Shown here one piece after another: positions 1 to 9,320 of a stretch of DNA of 38,860 bases. The notes beneath the pieces were generated by a model. It was not told the origin of the DNA, made no database searches, and was given only the letters and a program-made list of their open reading frames with translations. This DNA is from an uncultured Alphaproteobacteria bacterium. GTDB taxonomy: Bacteria > Pseudomonadota > Alphaproteobacteria > Rhodobacterales > Rhodobacteraceae. How positions within the stretch are numbered: position 1 is the first letter of the stretch; each line of letters starts with the position of its first letter. The translations under genes and the position numbers were made by a program. The DNA lies in the NCBI GenBank assembly GCA_902537235.1, contig CACBAO010000017.1, forward strand, positions 1-38,860, read 5' to 3'.

Positions 1-25
1 CGTCTACCGATTCCGCCACAGCCGC
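1..25 (-). tRNA. tRNA-Leu, 5' part only (cut by window edge)
   Basis: Read on the minus strand from base 25, the sequence starts with a GCGGCTG acceptor strand, a TG linker and a GCGGAATCGGTAGACG D-arm start. This is the usual 5' end of a bacterial leucine tRNA. The anticodon lies outside the window, so the isoacceptor cannot be named. It is divergent from lipB. Confidence 0.8.
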
Positions 26-95
26 GTATATAATACCATTTTTAATCTGAATTTAGATATGATACTTTCTCAGAAAAATCAATACGATAATAGTA

Positions 96-749
96 ATGTC
101 ACAAATGATAGAATGGAAGCATGAAAAACACTTCGTAGATTACAGATTTGCGGAGGAGGTTATGTCAAAACGAGTTGAAGATATTATTTTAAAAAAAAAG
201 ACAGAGCTTGTCTGGTTACTGGAGCACAATAACCTATACACACTTGGTACATCAGCAAAAGCTAGTGACTTTAAACACAACGTAGGTATCCCTATTTATC
301 CAACTAAGAGAGGTGGGCAAACAACTTATCACGGTCCTGGTCAGCGAATTATCTATCTAATGCTTGATCTGAGGGATGGACAAAAAGATATAAAACAATT
401 CGTATGGAACATAGAGGAATGGCTGATTTTATTTCTCAAGCATTTGGGAATTTCGGGGTATAGAATTCCTGGGCAAGTAGGTGTTTGGGTTAAAGACCCA
501 AAAAACATAAATATAGATGGCACCCAAGATAAAAAGATTGCGGCGCTTGGGTTGAGAATTAAAAGATGGGTAACGTTCCACGGCTTATCAATTAATGTAA
601 ACCCCGACCTTTCGTTTTTTGATAACATTAATCCCTGCGGTATAGCAGGGAAAGGAGTGATATCTCTCCGAGATCTGGGTGTAAAAATAAAAATGGAAGA
701 GGTTGATGATATATTTAAGCGTACTTTTCCAATAATTTTTATGAAATGA
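96..749 (+). CDS. lipB: Octanoyl-[acyl-carrier-protein]:protein N-octanoyltransferase LipB
   Basis: LipB moves the octanoyl group from acyl carrier protein to the lipoyl domains of 2-oxoacid dehydrogenases and the glycine cleavage H protein, the first step of lipoate synthesis in the cytosol. The 217-residue length is normal. The family motifs are visible: RGGQTTYHGPGQ at about residues 72-83, the catalytic lysine in KIAALGLR (Lys147) and the acyl-accepting cysteine in NPCGIAG (Cys181). There is no strong Shine-Dalgarno before the ATG at 96, and a second in-frame ATG three codons later is possible. The gene stands alone, divergent from a tRNA-Leu and 117 bases ahead of ctaD. Confidence 0.95.
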   Translation: MSQMIEWKHEKHFVDYRFAEEVMSKRVEDIILKKKTELVWLLEHNNLYTLGTSAKASDFKHNVGIPIYPTKRGGQTTYHGPGQRIIYLMLDLRDGQKDIKQFVWNIEEWLILFLKHLGISGYRIPGQVGVWVKDPKNINIDGTQDKKIAALGLRIKRWVTFHGLSINVNPDLSFFDNINPCGIAGKGVISLRDLGVKIKMEEVDDIFKRTFPIIFMK

Positions 750-866
750 CGGAATTCTTACTGCGTCGAACAGTCACTAAATTTTGACTGGAAAACTGGA
801 CAAGTATGTACTATATATGTTGTAGATTAATCAATTCACTGTCAGTGCTTTAAGGGGGTCTTTTTA

Positions 867-2513
867 ATGGTTGATGTTACAGATCAGATTTCACACGAAC
901 ATGAAAAGAAAAATTTCTTCACGCGTTGGTTTATGTCAACAAACCATAAAGATATAGGAATTTTATATATATTCACTGCAGCTCTTTTAGGTTTCGTGGC
1001 TGTAGCATTTACAGTTTACATGAGATTAGAGCTTATGGAACCGGGCGTTCAGTACATGACGAACGCCGACGGAGAACCCAATGGACATATGTGGAACGTT
1101 CTTATCACAGGCCACGGCGTTCTTATGATGTTTTTCGTTGTTATCCCGGCTCTTTTCGGTGGTTTTGGCAACTACTTTATGCCATTGATGATTGGCGCGC
1201 CAGACATGGCTTTTCCAAGAATGAATAATTTATCGTATTGGTTATACGTTGCCGGTTCATCTCTGGCGGTTTGTAGTTTGCTGGCTCCCGGGGGAAATGG
1301 TCAACTTGGATCAGGAGTTGGATGGGTTCTTTACGCACCTTTGTCAACCTCCGAACAAGGAATGTCTATGGACCTAGCAATATTTGCGATACATTTATCT
1401 GGAGCATCTTCCATACTAAGTGCCATAAACATGATAACAACTTTCTTAAATATGCGTGCACCTGGAATGACGTTGCACAAGACTCCGCTTTTTCCTTGGT
1501 CAATAGTCGTTACAGCTTTCCTTATTCTTCTCTCACTCCCGGTACTAGCTGGCGCAATAACAATGCTACTGACTGATAGAAATTTTGGGACTACATTTTT
1601 TGATCCAGCGGGAGGTGGAGACCCTGTTTTGTACCAGCATTTGCTATGGTTTTTTGGCCATCCTGAGGTTTACATGATCGTAATCCCAGGATTTGGAATA
1701 GTGAGTCATGTTATTTCAACTTTTTCAAAGAAACCTGTCTTTGGCTATCTACCAATGGTATATGCGATGATAGCGATTGGAGCTTTAGGTTTCGTTGTTT
1801 GGGCTCATCACATGTACACTGTTGGCATGTCGGTGACGCAACAAGCGTATTTTATGTTAGCAACAATGGTTATAGCCGTCCCAACCGGAATAAAAATTTT
1901 CTCATGGATTGCTACAATGTGGGGCGGATCTGTGGAGTTCAAAACTCCGATGTTGTGGTCAATAGGCTTTCTATTCCTTTTTACCGTTGGTGGGGTAACA
2001 GGTATCGTTTTGAGCCAAGCAGGCATAGATAGAGCATACCATGATACTTATTATGTCGTCGCTCACTTTCATTACGTTATGTCTTTAGGTGCAGTTTTTT
2101 GTATATTTGCAGGGATATATTATTGGATAGGAAAAATGTCCGGTCGTCAATATCCCGAATGGGCTGGAAAGTTGCACTTCTGGGCAATGTTTATAGGTTC
2201 AAACATAACATTTTTCCCTCAACATTTTCTTGGAAGGCAGGGTATGCCAAGGCGATACATAGATTACCCTGAGCAATTCGCATTGTGGAATTATGTGTCA
2301 TCTATTGGAGCTTTCATATCATTCGGATCATTTTTATTTTTCTTCGGTATAGTATTCTATACATTAATGTGGGGTAAACGCATAAAGGAAGAAGCGTATT
2401 GGGGTAAACATGCGGATACGTTGGAATGGACTTTGCCAAATCCACCACCAGAGCATACCTTTGAAATATTACCTACAAAAGAAATGTGGGAGTCTAAGTC
2501 TGCTAGCCACTAG
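867..2513 (+). CDS. ctaD: Cytochrome c oxidase subunit I (aa3-type)
   Basis: This is the catalytic, membrane-embedded subunit of the haem-copper terminal oxidase; it reduces O2 to water and pumps protons. The 548 residues match the family. Visible ligands are His83 and His402 for haem a, His400 for haem a3, and His265 with His314/His315 for CuB. His265 and Tyr269 sit in GHPEVY, the crosslinked pair. The K-channel lysine (Lys343 in TGIKIFSW), Glu267 and the D-channel Asp113 are present, as in A1-type oxidases. A purine-rich Shine-Dalgarno (AAGGGGG at 852-858) precedes the ATG by 8 bases. Subunits II and III and the assembly genes are not in this window, so ctaD is separate from the rest of the oxidase cluster, as in Paracoccus and relatives. 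Confidence 0.97.
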   Translation: MVDVTDQISHEHEKKNFFTRWFMSTNHKDIGILYIFTAALLGFVAVAFTVYMRLELMEPGVQYMTNADGEPNGHMWNVLITGHGVLMMFFVVIPALFGGFGNYFMPLMIGAPDMAFPRMNNLSYWLYVAGSSLAVCSLLAPGGNGQLGSGVGWVLYAPLSTSEQGMSMDLAIFAIHLSGASSILSAINMITTFLNMRAPGMTLHKTPLFPWSIVVTAFLILLSLPVLAGAITMLLTDRNFGTTFFDPAGGGDPVLYQHLLWFFGHPEVYMIVIPGFGIVSHVISTFSKKPVFGYLPMVYAMIAIGALGFVVWAHHMYTVGMSVTQQAYFMLATMVIAVPTGIKIFSWIATMWGGSVEFKTPMLWSIGFLFLFTVGGVTGIVLSQAGIDRAYHDTYYVVAHFHYVMSLGAVFCIFAGIYYWIGKMSGRQYPEWAGKLHFWAMFIGSNITFFPQHFLGRQGMPRRYIDYPEQFALWNYVSSIGAFISFGSFLFFFGIVFYTLMWGKRIKEEAYWGKHADTLEWTLPNPPPEHTFEILPTKEMWESKSASH

Positions 2514-2524
2514 ATTGTTGATCT

Positions 2525-3028
2525 ATGCTTAAAACACTCGAGAATTGGACTGATAAAAGAGAGCCTACTTTTCTTAGAATGAGGTTGGCTCCTAATCGGT
2601 CTTTAGACTCTTATGGAACAAAGATTGTCTTTTTAGTGATTGCATGTGGATTTCTACTTCCTATAGTACCTTTCATAGGTAGCCCAATAGGCACGACACT
2701 AACAATTTTTTCAGGTTTAACCTTCTATCTTTTTCTGATAATGCTTCAAAAGAACTTCCAGGAAGGCAGCACTTTTGAAGAAATATCTATTTCGAAAAAT
2801 AAAGTTATTGTGGTGCACCAAGAAAAAAATAAAGAACAAAAAATCTGGGAGGGTAACCCTTATTGGACTAGAGTTAAATTAGATATTAATAACGCAAAAT
2901 TAAAAAATTATCTAACTTTAGCTGGAAAGGGAAGATATATTGAATTGGGCGCTTTTTTGAGTCCTGATGAACGAATTGAGCTCAGAGATAAAATTCAAAA
3001 CGCACTGGCTAAAGCTAACAGTGCATGA
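2525..3028 (+). CDS. DUF2244 family membrane protein
   Basis: The 167-residue protein starts with a cytoplasm-like segment (LRMRLAPNRSLDSYG), followed by two adjacent hydrophobic helices at about residues 33-51 and 56-73. A C-terminal soluble part follows, containing a WEGNPYWTRV element and ending in an ELRDKIQNAL helix. This architecture matches DUF2244, a family of unknown function common in Alphaproteobacteria and often close to cytochrome oxidase genes. The ATG lies 11 bases after the ctaD stop, so the two are probably cotranscribed. A role in oxidase assembly or membrane organisation is only suggested by the position. Confidence 0.8.
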   Translation: MLKTLENWTDKREPTFLRMRLAPNRSLDSYGTKIVFLVIACGFLLPIVPFIGSPIGTTLTIFSGLTFYLFLIMLQKNFQEGSTFEEISISKNKVIVVHQEKNKEQKIWEGNPYWTRVKLDINNAKLKNYLTLAGKGRYIELGAFLSPDERIELRDKIQNALAKANSA

Positions 3029-3061
3029 TATATCATACCGGATTGATATTCTTAAAGCCAC

Positions 3062-3856
3062 ATGAAAACACTTTCTATTGAGAACACTGGTTTCCAGCTT
3101 AAACGGTTTGCTCTGCTTGGCATGTCTGGGTTAGGTAAAACATTTATATCTCGAAGATTAGCAGAAAAAGATAATTGGTCTCATTACTCAGTCGATTATG
3201 AAATCGGCAACCTTCTATTTAAAAGTCAATATAGAAATTTACTTGATGGATTTGAGATCGATAATTTAACTAATTTATCTAATTTTCTTGGAAAACCAGG
3301 ATCACTATCGATGGGAGGAATACCATTTTCTGAGTACTTAAAACGTCAAAAACTTCACCGCGATGCAGAAATAAAGGCAACGCTAGACGCGTGTCTACTG
3401 GTAGAGAGGTCACCAGATTTGTCTCATATGGTGTGTGATACATCTGGTTCAATTTGTGAACTTGTTAACCCATTCGATGAAAGTGATAAAATATTAACAT
3501 CACTTTCGAAAAACTTTGTCATAATCTGTCTTGAAGCACCGGACTCCATATATCAAGTATTAATTGACCGATTTTTGGCTAATCCTAAACCAATGTATTA
3601 TGAAGAAAACTTCTTACGTTTCTTATGGGACAATTATAAAAACCATGCCTCTGATGTTAATGATCAAATAAATCCCGATGAGTTCATGGTTTATGGCTTT
3701 AAGGCTCTTATTAAAAGAAGAAAAGAGATTTTCGATACAATCTCTAAAAATTGGGGTATATCATTAGATTTTGAGAAATTACGTAAAATAAAATCTGCTG
3801 TCGATTTAATTGATGCAATCCAGTTCGCTATCATGAGCAAAACAAAGAGCCAATAA
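3062..3856 (+). CDS. P-loop NTPase of unknown function (kinase-like)
   Basis: I recognise the fold but not the gene. The 264-residue protein has a clear Walker A motif, GMSGLGKT, at residues 20-27, after a strand (RFALLG). A hydrophobic strand that may include the Walker B aspartate follows (HMVCDTSGS, Asp126), then another strand ending in ICLEAPD. This resembles small-molecule kinases and shikimate-kinase-like ATPases, but no substrate motif is evident. Its TAA stop shares its last base with the metA ATG (3856), so translation of the two genes is probably coupled. That suggests, without proving, a link to methionine or homoserine metabolism. No strong Shine-Dalgarno is seen upstream of 3062. 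Confidence 0.7.
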   Translation: MKTLSIENTGFQLKRFALLGMSGLGKTFISRRLAEKDNWSHYSVDYEIGNLLFKSQYRNLLDGFEIDNLTNLSNFLGKPGSLSMGGIPFSEYLKRQKLHRDAEIKATLDACLLVERSPDLSHMVCDTSGSICELVNPFDESDKILTSLSKNFVIICLEAPDSIYQVLIDRFLANPKPMYYEENFLRFLWDNYKNHASDVNDQINPDEFMVYGFKALIKRRKEIFDTISKNWGISLDFEKLRKIKSAVDLIDAIQFAIMSKTKSQ

Positions 3857-4788
3857 TGCCAATAAAAATCCCAAAAAATTTACCGGCCTTTGAAATTCTT
3901 CGAGATGAGGGTGTTATGGTGATGTCTAGCCAATTAGCTGAGAAACAAGATATCCGTCCTCTCCAGATTATATTACTCAACTTAATGCCAGAAAAAATAA
4001 AAACGGAAACACAATTTGCACGTCTCATAGGAGCCACTCCACTTCAGATAGAGTTTACATTGTTACGCGTTTCATCACATGTTTCGAAAAACACGTCGAA
4101 AGAGCATCTTGAAAATTTTTATAAAACTTTCGATAGCGTGAATGATAAAAAGTATGATGGGCTTATAATCACTGGCGCACCTATAGAGCATCTTGATTTT
4201 GAAGAAGTTGACTACTGGAGAGAACTTACCAATATTTTCGATTGGGCAAATGTATCAGTACACTCTGTATTTGGAGTATGTTGGGGGGCCATGGCCATGC
4301 TTTATTATTTTCATAAAATAGAAAAAACTATATTGGAGAAAAAAGCTCTAGGATTATTTAGACATAAAAACAGAAAGATTAACTCTCATTTTTTAAGAGG
4401 TTTTTCAGATGATCTTATAGTGCCAGTAAGCCGCTGGACAGAGATTTCAAATGACGCCATTATCGATAATTCAAACTTAGAAATACTCTTAGACTCAGAT
4501 GAGGTCGGACCTTGTCTTATTGAGGACAAAGAAAACAACTTCTTATTTCTTCTTAATCATTTGGAATATGACAGTAATACACTAAACGAAGAGTATGTAA
4601 GAGACTTAACCAGTGAGAAAAATTTACAGCTTCCACAGAACTATTTTCCTGATGATAACCCTCAACTAAATCCTATAAACAGGTGGCGTAGCCATGCACA
4701 TCTTCTTTATGGAAACTGGATTAACGAGATATACCAAACAACTCCTTTTGAAATTGAAAAGATTGGCTTGAAACATCCCCAAATTTAG
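3856..4788 (+). CDS. metA: Homoserine O-acyltransferase MetA, predicted acetyl-CoA type (MetAA)
   Basis: This enzyme acylates the homoserine hydroxyl, the first committed step of methionine synthesis. The 310-residue protein aligns along its length with the MetA family. The catalytic cysteine is Cys142 ([10 protein letters not shown]) and the His235/Glu237 pair is in LLNHLEYDS, the numbering seen in E. coli MetA. The acyl-specificity residue at position 111 is Glu ([16 protein letters not shown]) where E. coli has Gly. From studies of this family Glu111 favours acetyl-CoA over succinyl-CoA, so the product is probably O-acetyl-homoserine. The gene overlaps the upstream P-loop gene by one base and is followed after 14 bases by bpt. 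Confidence 0.93.
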   Translation: MPIKIPKNLPAFEILRDEGVMVMSSQLAEKQDIRPLQIILLNLMPEKIKTETQFARLIGATPLQIEFTLLRVSSHVSKNTSKEHLENFYKTFDSVNDKKYDGLIITGAPIEHLDFEEVDYWRELTNIFDWANVSVHSVFGVCWGAMAMLYYFHKIEKTILEKKALGLFRHKNRKINSHFLRGFSDDLIVPVSRWTEISNDAIIDNSNLEILLDSDEVGPCLIEDKENNFLFLLNHLEYDSNTLNEEYVRDLTSEKNLQLPQNYFPDDNPQLNPINRWRSHAHLLYGNWINEIYQTTPFEIEKIGLKHPQI

Positions 4789-4802
4789 GGTTATGCTTTA
4801 GA

Positions 4803-5609
4803 ATGCGTCATTCACCTCCTAACCATCCTCAGTTTTATGTTACTGCACCGCAAGATTGTCCTTATCTTGAGAATAAGGTGGAACGAAAACTATTTACAGC
4901 TTTGTATGGCAACAATTCTAGAAGACTGAACAACTCTTTATCAAAACAAGGCTTTAGAAGATCACAGAATGTCTTATATAGACCTTCGTGTTCTAATTGC
5001 AATGCTTGTATGTCAGCAAGAATACCAAGTATAGAGTTGATACCTTCTAAATCGCAAAAGAGAATTATGAGTAAAAACGAGGACATAGTTAGAGTTGTCA
5101 ATCCTCCACTCGCAACAGACCCACAATATGAGCTATTTAAAAATTATATTAATAATAGACACGCAAACGGTGGCATGTCAGATATGGATGCTGAAGACTT
5201 TACCTCAATGATTGAGGAAACAAATGTAGAGACTAAACTTATTGAATATTATACGAAGAAAAATGGAGCTCTAGAGCTAATCAGCTTTTCTTTAATTGAT
5301 ATCTTGGATGACGGTATCTCTATGGTTTACTCGGTCTTTGATCCTGAACTAAAAAATAGAAGCCTAGGTACATACATGATCTTGGATCATAATAAGTTGG
5401 CAACAGAGATGAACCTAAAATTTGTTTACTTAGGTTATTGGGTTGCGGGTAGCTCTAAGATGGACTACAAAAGTCGCTTTAGACCTCTAGAAGTTTTTAC
5501 AAACGATAAATGGATTGGCATAAGAGAAGCAAAAAATAGAAGAGATAATGTTGGCAAATTAAATAGAGATAAGCACGGTGTGCCTATATATCTTCCATCA
5601 GAAGAATAG
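4803..5609 (+). CDS. bpt: Aspartate/glutamate leucyltransferase Bpt (bacterial N-end rule)
   Basis: Bpt adds leucine from Leu-tRNA to proteins whose N-terminal residue is Asp or Glu, making them substrates for ClpS/ClpAP. The 268 residues match the family. The N-terminal ATE_N-type region has a DCPYLE motif (Cys19) and a cysteine cluster YRPSCSNCNACMSARIP with Cys63, Cys66 and Cys69. The C-terminal half is GNAT-like, with VYSVFDPELKNRSLGTYMILD and the conserved YLGYWVAGSSKMDYKSRFRPLE-type segment near residues 206-227. It lies 14 bases after metA and ends only 5 bases before the convergent stop of dctM. The methionine link is positional only. Confidence 0.93.
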   Translation: MRHSPPNHPQFYVTAPQDCPYLENKVERKLFTALYGNNSRRLNNSLSKQGFRRSQNVLYRPSCSNCNACMSARIPSIELIPSKSQKRIMSKNEDIVRVVNPPLATDPQYELFKNYINNRHANGGMSDMDAEDFTSMIEETNVETKLIEYYTKKNGALELISFSLIDILDDGISMVYSVFDPELKNRSLGTYMILDHNKLATEMNLKFVYLGYWVAGSSKMDYKSRFRPLEVFTNDKWIGIREAKNRRDNVGKLNRDKHGVPIYLPSEE

Positions 5610-5614
5610 TGGAT

Positions 5615-8275
5615 CTAAAAATTAAGTGACAAATCTCTGTGGTTGGCATTACAACGGGCTAGATATAGCGCTAGATCTTCGTCAAATCTATCCTGGGCTC
5701 TTATACCTAAAGATCCCCTTGTCTTCTGTAGGTATGTATTCAGACTTTCTTCGAGAGGTGCTTTAGATGCACTTACCCAATCGTTAAGATCAGTTATTAC
5801 TGTTAAAGCAGCATCAAGATTCTTATTTACTTTTTCTTCCTTAACATTCTTTTTCTTTAACTCTCTTATCGCTTTTGATAACTTACTTTTAAAATCGCTT
5901 GTTCCGTTTACCTGGCTCACTTTCTTTGAAAAATCATTAAATATTTTTATTCTTTCCTCCTTGGGTAAGTCAGCACTTTTTTGAAGGATTGTTTTATACT
6001 CCGCCTCCAATTGAGATATTTCCTTATTTGAAGCAAGAACTAATGATAGTTCTTTGACGGCCTTGAAAGAGTTTTCGCCTGCTCGCCTATACATGTTTCT
6101 TTGCTTCTGCTCCTCTTTCATTAGGCTTTTGAATTCTCCATAGATCTGATCCCAATTCTCTGGCTTCTGTTGATCTATTTCATCAATCTCTTTTTGAACT
6201 TCTTTTATCTCACTCGCAATATCTTCTACTGCACCATCATTTTTTAAAGTTTTTTGAAGAACTTGTTCCTTCTTCAGCTCCTTTATTTCACGCTTTTTCT
6301 GATTTACTCGGCTTTCCAATCTTCTAACCTTGTTCAAAATTGGTCGATATTCTATCGCTTCCTTTTCAATTATACTTTCTTGTTCTATAGCGTTTTTTAG
6401 CGAAGCTAAAGCGAGTTCAGCATCTCCCACAGCATTAGTCAGGTTAGCTTTTACTTTTTTTGGTAGCATGCTCATATCAACCCCACCAAGTTCTCTAACT
6501 GCATCTTGTACAAAGTTGTCATTAGAAAAAAGCACATTTGCACTATATTGCTCAATACAATATTGGAGCCGGGGGTTTTTCGGAGGTGGAGAGTTTTCCG
6601 ATAAGAAACTAGTTCTGTTTGGAAGATAATTTACTAGTGCAGGATAATAGCCAACAATAAAAAGAGCTAGTATTTGGAGCATAATAAATGGCACTACGCC
6701 TTTATACATCTGAACCGTTTTAACAATAGCTGGCGCTACCCCTCTTAGATAAAATAGTGCAAACCCAAATGGAGGCGTGAGAAAGGATGTTTGTATATTA
6801 AGACCTATCATAACGCCAAGCCATACTGCGGTTATATTTGCAGATGGATCGGCTAACAATATAGGCGCAACTATCGGAACTACAACAACAGCAATTTCAA
6901 TAAAATCGAGGAAAAATCCTAGAATAAAGATAACAGCCATAACAATTATAAACTTCGCCCAAAATCCTCCTGGCAGTGAGTTCAAGAATTCGCGCACAAG
7001 GTCCTCTCCCCCAAACGCTCTGAAAGCGGCCGTAAGTACAGCAGCTCCTAAAAGAATAATAAATACGAGTGAGGTAGTTTTTGCGGTCTCTAACATTACG
7101 TCATTTAAAGTACCCTCGATCTTATAGAGCCTGAAAGAACTCCAGACAAGCGATACAATAAACAAAGTAGCTCCTATAATACCGATGAATATTCCCGTCA
7201 AATCTCTTACATCCTGAATGAGTAAAATATTCATATCAAAGTTAGATAGGGCAAATGCCATTATAAGAATAGAAATCAACAAAATAATAGCGGGCAGATA
7301 TGCAGTGTAATCTTGTTTTGGGTTCAACCTATAACCGGCCATCACTAGAGCGCCTGCTGCGCCGATCGCTCCAGCCTGATTAACAGTTGCTATTCCAGTA
7401 ATGATTGAACCCAACACTAAGACAATAAGTGTAAGTGGTGGTATTAAAATAAAGCCAACCCTAAACCAGAAACTAGCATCCATTTTTCCGTTATATGGAA
7501 CGGATGGGGCCAAACGCGGAAAGAACAGGGCTAGAACAAGAATAAATACCATATATAACAACACCAAAACAACTCCAGGCACAAATGCACCTAAAAACAT
7601 TTCCCCGGCACTCGTCGAGGTGACATCCATTACCGAAGGCATTGAAAGGTCTCCTGTCGCCTCTTTATGTAAGGACTTTCGTATTGAGCTCGCTTGATCT
7701 GCTGCAGACCCAAGTTGATCAGCTAAAATTATAAGTACAATTGAAGGTGGGATGATCTGACCTAACGTTCCTGATGCTGCTATTGTTCCAGTGGCAAGAG
7801 CGGGAGAATATTTGTTGCGTAACATAACAGGCAAAGAAATCAAGCCCATCGCTACCACTGTTGCTCCGACAATCCCTGTTGTAGCAGCTAACAGAGCTCC
7901 AACAAACACGACAGATATTCCAAGCCCTCCAGGCACTGGACCAAAGAGATTAGCCATTGTAACGAGTAAATCTTCAGCTATCTTGGACTTTTGAAGCATT
8001 ATCCCCATAAATATAAATAAAGGAATCGCAATCAAAGTATCTCTTTCTACATCCCAATAGACGAACCTCAGATTGGTAACTCCTGCTGATAGCCATTGAT
8101 ATGGACTACCACTATGGAAATAAGCGGCTGAGTCGCTCTCAATCAAATAACCAAATAAAGCAGCCAACACTATAGAAAAAATTGCCGCCCCCGGCAGTGA
8201 AAATGCCACTGGATAGCCAGATCCTAACGCGAAAGCCATGGTTAAAAATAAAACGGCCAGAAAAAATAGTTCCAT
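5615..8275 (-). CDS. dctM: TRAP transporter large permease (DctM) with a long C-terminal coiled-coil extension
   Basis: This is the large membrane subunit of a TRAP transporter, which uses ion gradients to import organic acids delivered by a periplasmic binding protein. Residues 1-550 are highly hydrophobic and carry DctM motifs such as IPLFIFMGIMLQ, GTLGQIIPPSIVLIILAD and TSFLTPPFGFALFYLRGVAP. Ordinary DctM proteins are about 430-470 residues; this one has 886. From about residue 556 there is a hydrophilic, Lys/Glu-rich tail of some 330 residues with long predicted helices (for example around residues 640-700), consistent with coiled coil. The tail starts NRTSFLSENSPPPKNPRL and has no recognisable enzyme motif. 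The ATG follows directly on the dctQ stop codon, so the genes are translationally coupled. Confidence 0.9.
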   Translation of the reverse strand: MELFFLAVLFLTMAFALGSGYPVAFSLPGAAIFSIVLAALFGYLIESDSAAYFHSGSPYQWLSAGVTNLRFVYWDVERDTLIAIPLFIFMGIMLQKSKIAEDLLVTMANLFGPVPGGLGISVVFVGALLAATTGIVGATVVAMGLISLPVMLRNKYSPALATGTIAASGTLGQIIPPSIVLIILADQLGSAADQASSIRKSLHKEATGDLSMPSVMDVTSTSAGEMFLGAFVPGVVLVLLYMVFILVLALFFPRLAPSVPYNGKMDASFWFRVGFILIPPLTLIVLVLGSIITGIATVNQAGAIGAAGALVMAGYRLNPKQDYTAYLPAIILLISILIMAFALSNFDMNILLIQDVRDLTGIFIGIIGATLFIVSLVWSSFRLYKIEGTLNDVMLETAKTTSLVFIILLGAAVLTAAFRAFGGEDLVREFLNSLPGGFWAKFIIVMAVIFILGFFLDFIEIAVVVVPIVAPILLADPSANITAVWLGVMIGLNIQTSFLTPPFGFALFYLRGVAPAIVKTVQMYKGVVPFIMLQILALFIVGYYPALVNYLPNRTSFLSENSPPPKNPRLQYCIEQYSANVLFSNDNFVQDAVRELGGVDMSMLPKKVKANLTNAVGDAELALASLKNAIEQESIIEKEAIEYRPILNKVRRLESRVNQKKREIKELKKEQVLQKTLKNDGAVEDIASEIKEVQKEIDEIDQQKPENWDQIYGEFKSLMKEEQKQRNMYRRAGENSFKAVKELSLVLASNKEISQLEAEYKTILQKSADLPKEERIKIFNDFSKKVSQVNGTSDFKSKLSKAIRELKKKNVKEEKVNKNLDAALTVITDLNDWVSASKAPLEESLNTYLQKTRGSLGIRAQDRFDEDLALYLARCNANHRDLSLNF

Positions 8276-9262
8276 CTAGTGGCCTAACTGTATTGATGTA
8301 TCACGTTTACCTGGTTCTCCATTTATGTCAGCAATACTATCAAAAAATTGGACTATAAATTGAAGCATCATTGTAGCGCCGAATATTCCTAGAAACATGG
8401 CCATCTGATATTTTATAAACATTCCGTTTATGCCTTGGTTCGTAATCTCGAACACTAATAAGGGGGAATTAATAATTGATGTCTTTCCATTAAATCCGAT
8501 AACAACAATTACAACCATTGTTACGACGCCCAACAGATATGAACCCCACGCATTCACATATGCTTTAACCTTTTCACTAAGACCTGCATACACTACGTCC
8601 ACTCTAACATGACCCTCATCGTATAAAGTATAGGCAGACGCAAATAAAAATAGTGCCGCATACCAGTATCTGACTAAATCTGCCATAAAAGACTGTTCGT
8701 ACGAAAAAAGATACCTAGAGATTACGATCACGAGCTCAGCAAATACAATTAAGAGAGCTAACCATGTCCACCCTAATGTCTTCGTAAAGTTTGCAACTAT
8801 AAAACCTAACACTATCAGGGGTATATGGATATATGGGCCTACGACATTTCCAAGTCCTAATGCTCTGGACGTTGATTCACCAACCATAAATTTCAATACA
8901 TCTATGGATCTCAACAAAGCTAGTAAAAAATCGATACAACCTATGAATAAAACCGCAAAGAAGCATCCTCTCAAAAAGTATACATTAAACCCATGCAATT
9001 TTTTTGCTTGGTCTCTGTAACTCTCGTTGACTGAACTATTTACATACCACATTCCCAAAGCAATGAAAGAAATATAGATAAATAAGGTAATGCTACCAGT
9101 GTAGCTAAATCCTGTTAATAAGGATGATAATCTCTCAAAACCAAAATAGATGTTAAGAAAGTTGTTAATTAAGAATGCAATCAACAAAGAAACAGTAGTC
9201 CATCCTAGGTACCTCTTCCATACCCCAGTTACTGCTTGTCCGTTCATAGCACTATCAGTCAT
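8276..9262 (-). CDS. dctQ: TRAP transporter small permease (DctQ) with N-terminal membrane extension
   Basis: Small membrane subunit pairing with DctM. The DctQ signature is in the second half: a helix at about 164-185, YLFSYEQSFMADLVRYWY, then DEGHVRVDVV (His218, Asp222), the usual GHxRvD element. Most DctQ proteins are about 170-200 residues with four helices; this one has 328 residues and about eight hydrophobic segments (roughly 21-40, 52-74, 97-118, 143-159, 164-185, 197-213, 238-257, 283-306). The four extra N-terminal helices resemble the enlarged small subunits of TakPQM-like systems. It lies 58 bases after the binding-protein gene, with a stem-loop in the gap, and abuts dctM. Confidence 0.88.
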   Translation of the reverse strand: MTDSAMNGQAVTGVWKRYLGWTTVSLLIAFLINNFLNIYFGFERLSSLLTGFSYTGSITLFIYISFIALGMWYVNSSVNESYRDQAKKLHGFNVYFLRGCFFAVLFIGCIDFLLALLRSIDVLKFMVGESTSRALGLGNVVGPYIHIPLIVLGFIVANFTKTLGWTWLALLIVFAELVIVISRYLFSYEQSFMADLVRYWYAALFLFASAYTLYDEGHVRVDVVYAGLSEKVKAYVNAWGSYLLGVVTMVVIVVIGFNGKTSIINSPLLVFEITNQGINGMFIKYQMAMFLGIFGATMMLQFIVQFFDSIADINGEPGKRDTSIQLGH

Positions 9263-9278
9263 AAATTATTCCGTTTAG

Positions 9279-9307
9279 TGGTTGGCGAGCACAAAGCACG
9301 CCAACCA
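9279..9307 (-). promoter_or_regulatory. Stem-loop between TRAP binding-protein gene and dctQ
   Basis: TGGTTGGCG at 9279-9287 pairs perfectly with CGCCAACCA at 9299-9307 (9 bp). Beyond an A-A mismatch, a further two G-C pairs (9289-9290 with 9296-9297) leave a 5-base loop. It is GC-rich in an AT-rich setting and has no T-run, so it is more likely an mRNA-stabilising or partial read-through element than a full terminator. It sits immediately downstream of the highly needed binding-protein gene. Confidence 0.7.
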
Positions 9308-9320
9308 ACAATAATACGTC

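Noticed and set aside
353-628. Antisense open frame inside lipB
   Set aside because: Overlaps a well-supported gene on the other strand and has no recognisable motif or ribosome-binding site. The same holds for similar antisense or shifted frames inside ctaD, dctM, nrdJ, htpG and others.
771-790. CAGTCA-TGACTG stem downstream of lipB
   Set aside because: Six base pairs with an 8-base loop and no T-run; not convincing as a terminator.
3030-3049. ATATCA-TGATAT stem between the DUF2244 gene and the P-loop gene
   Set aside because: Six A/T-rich pairs with an 8-base loop, expected by chance at this base composition.
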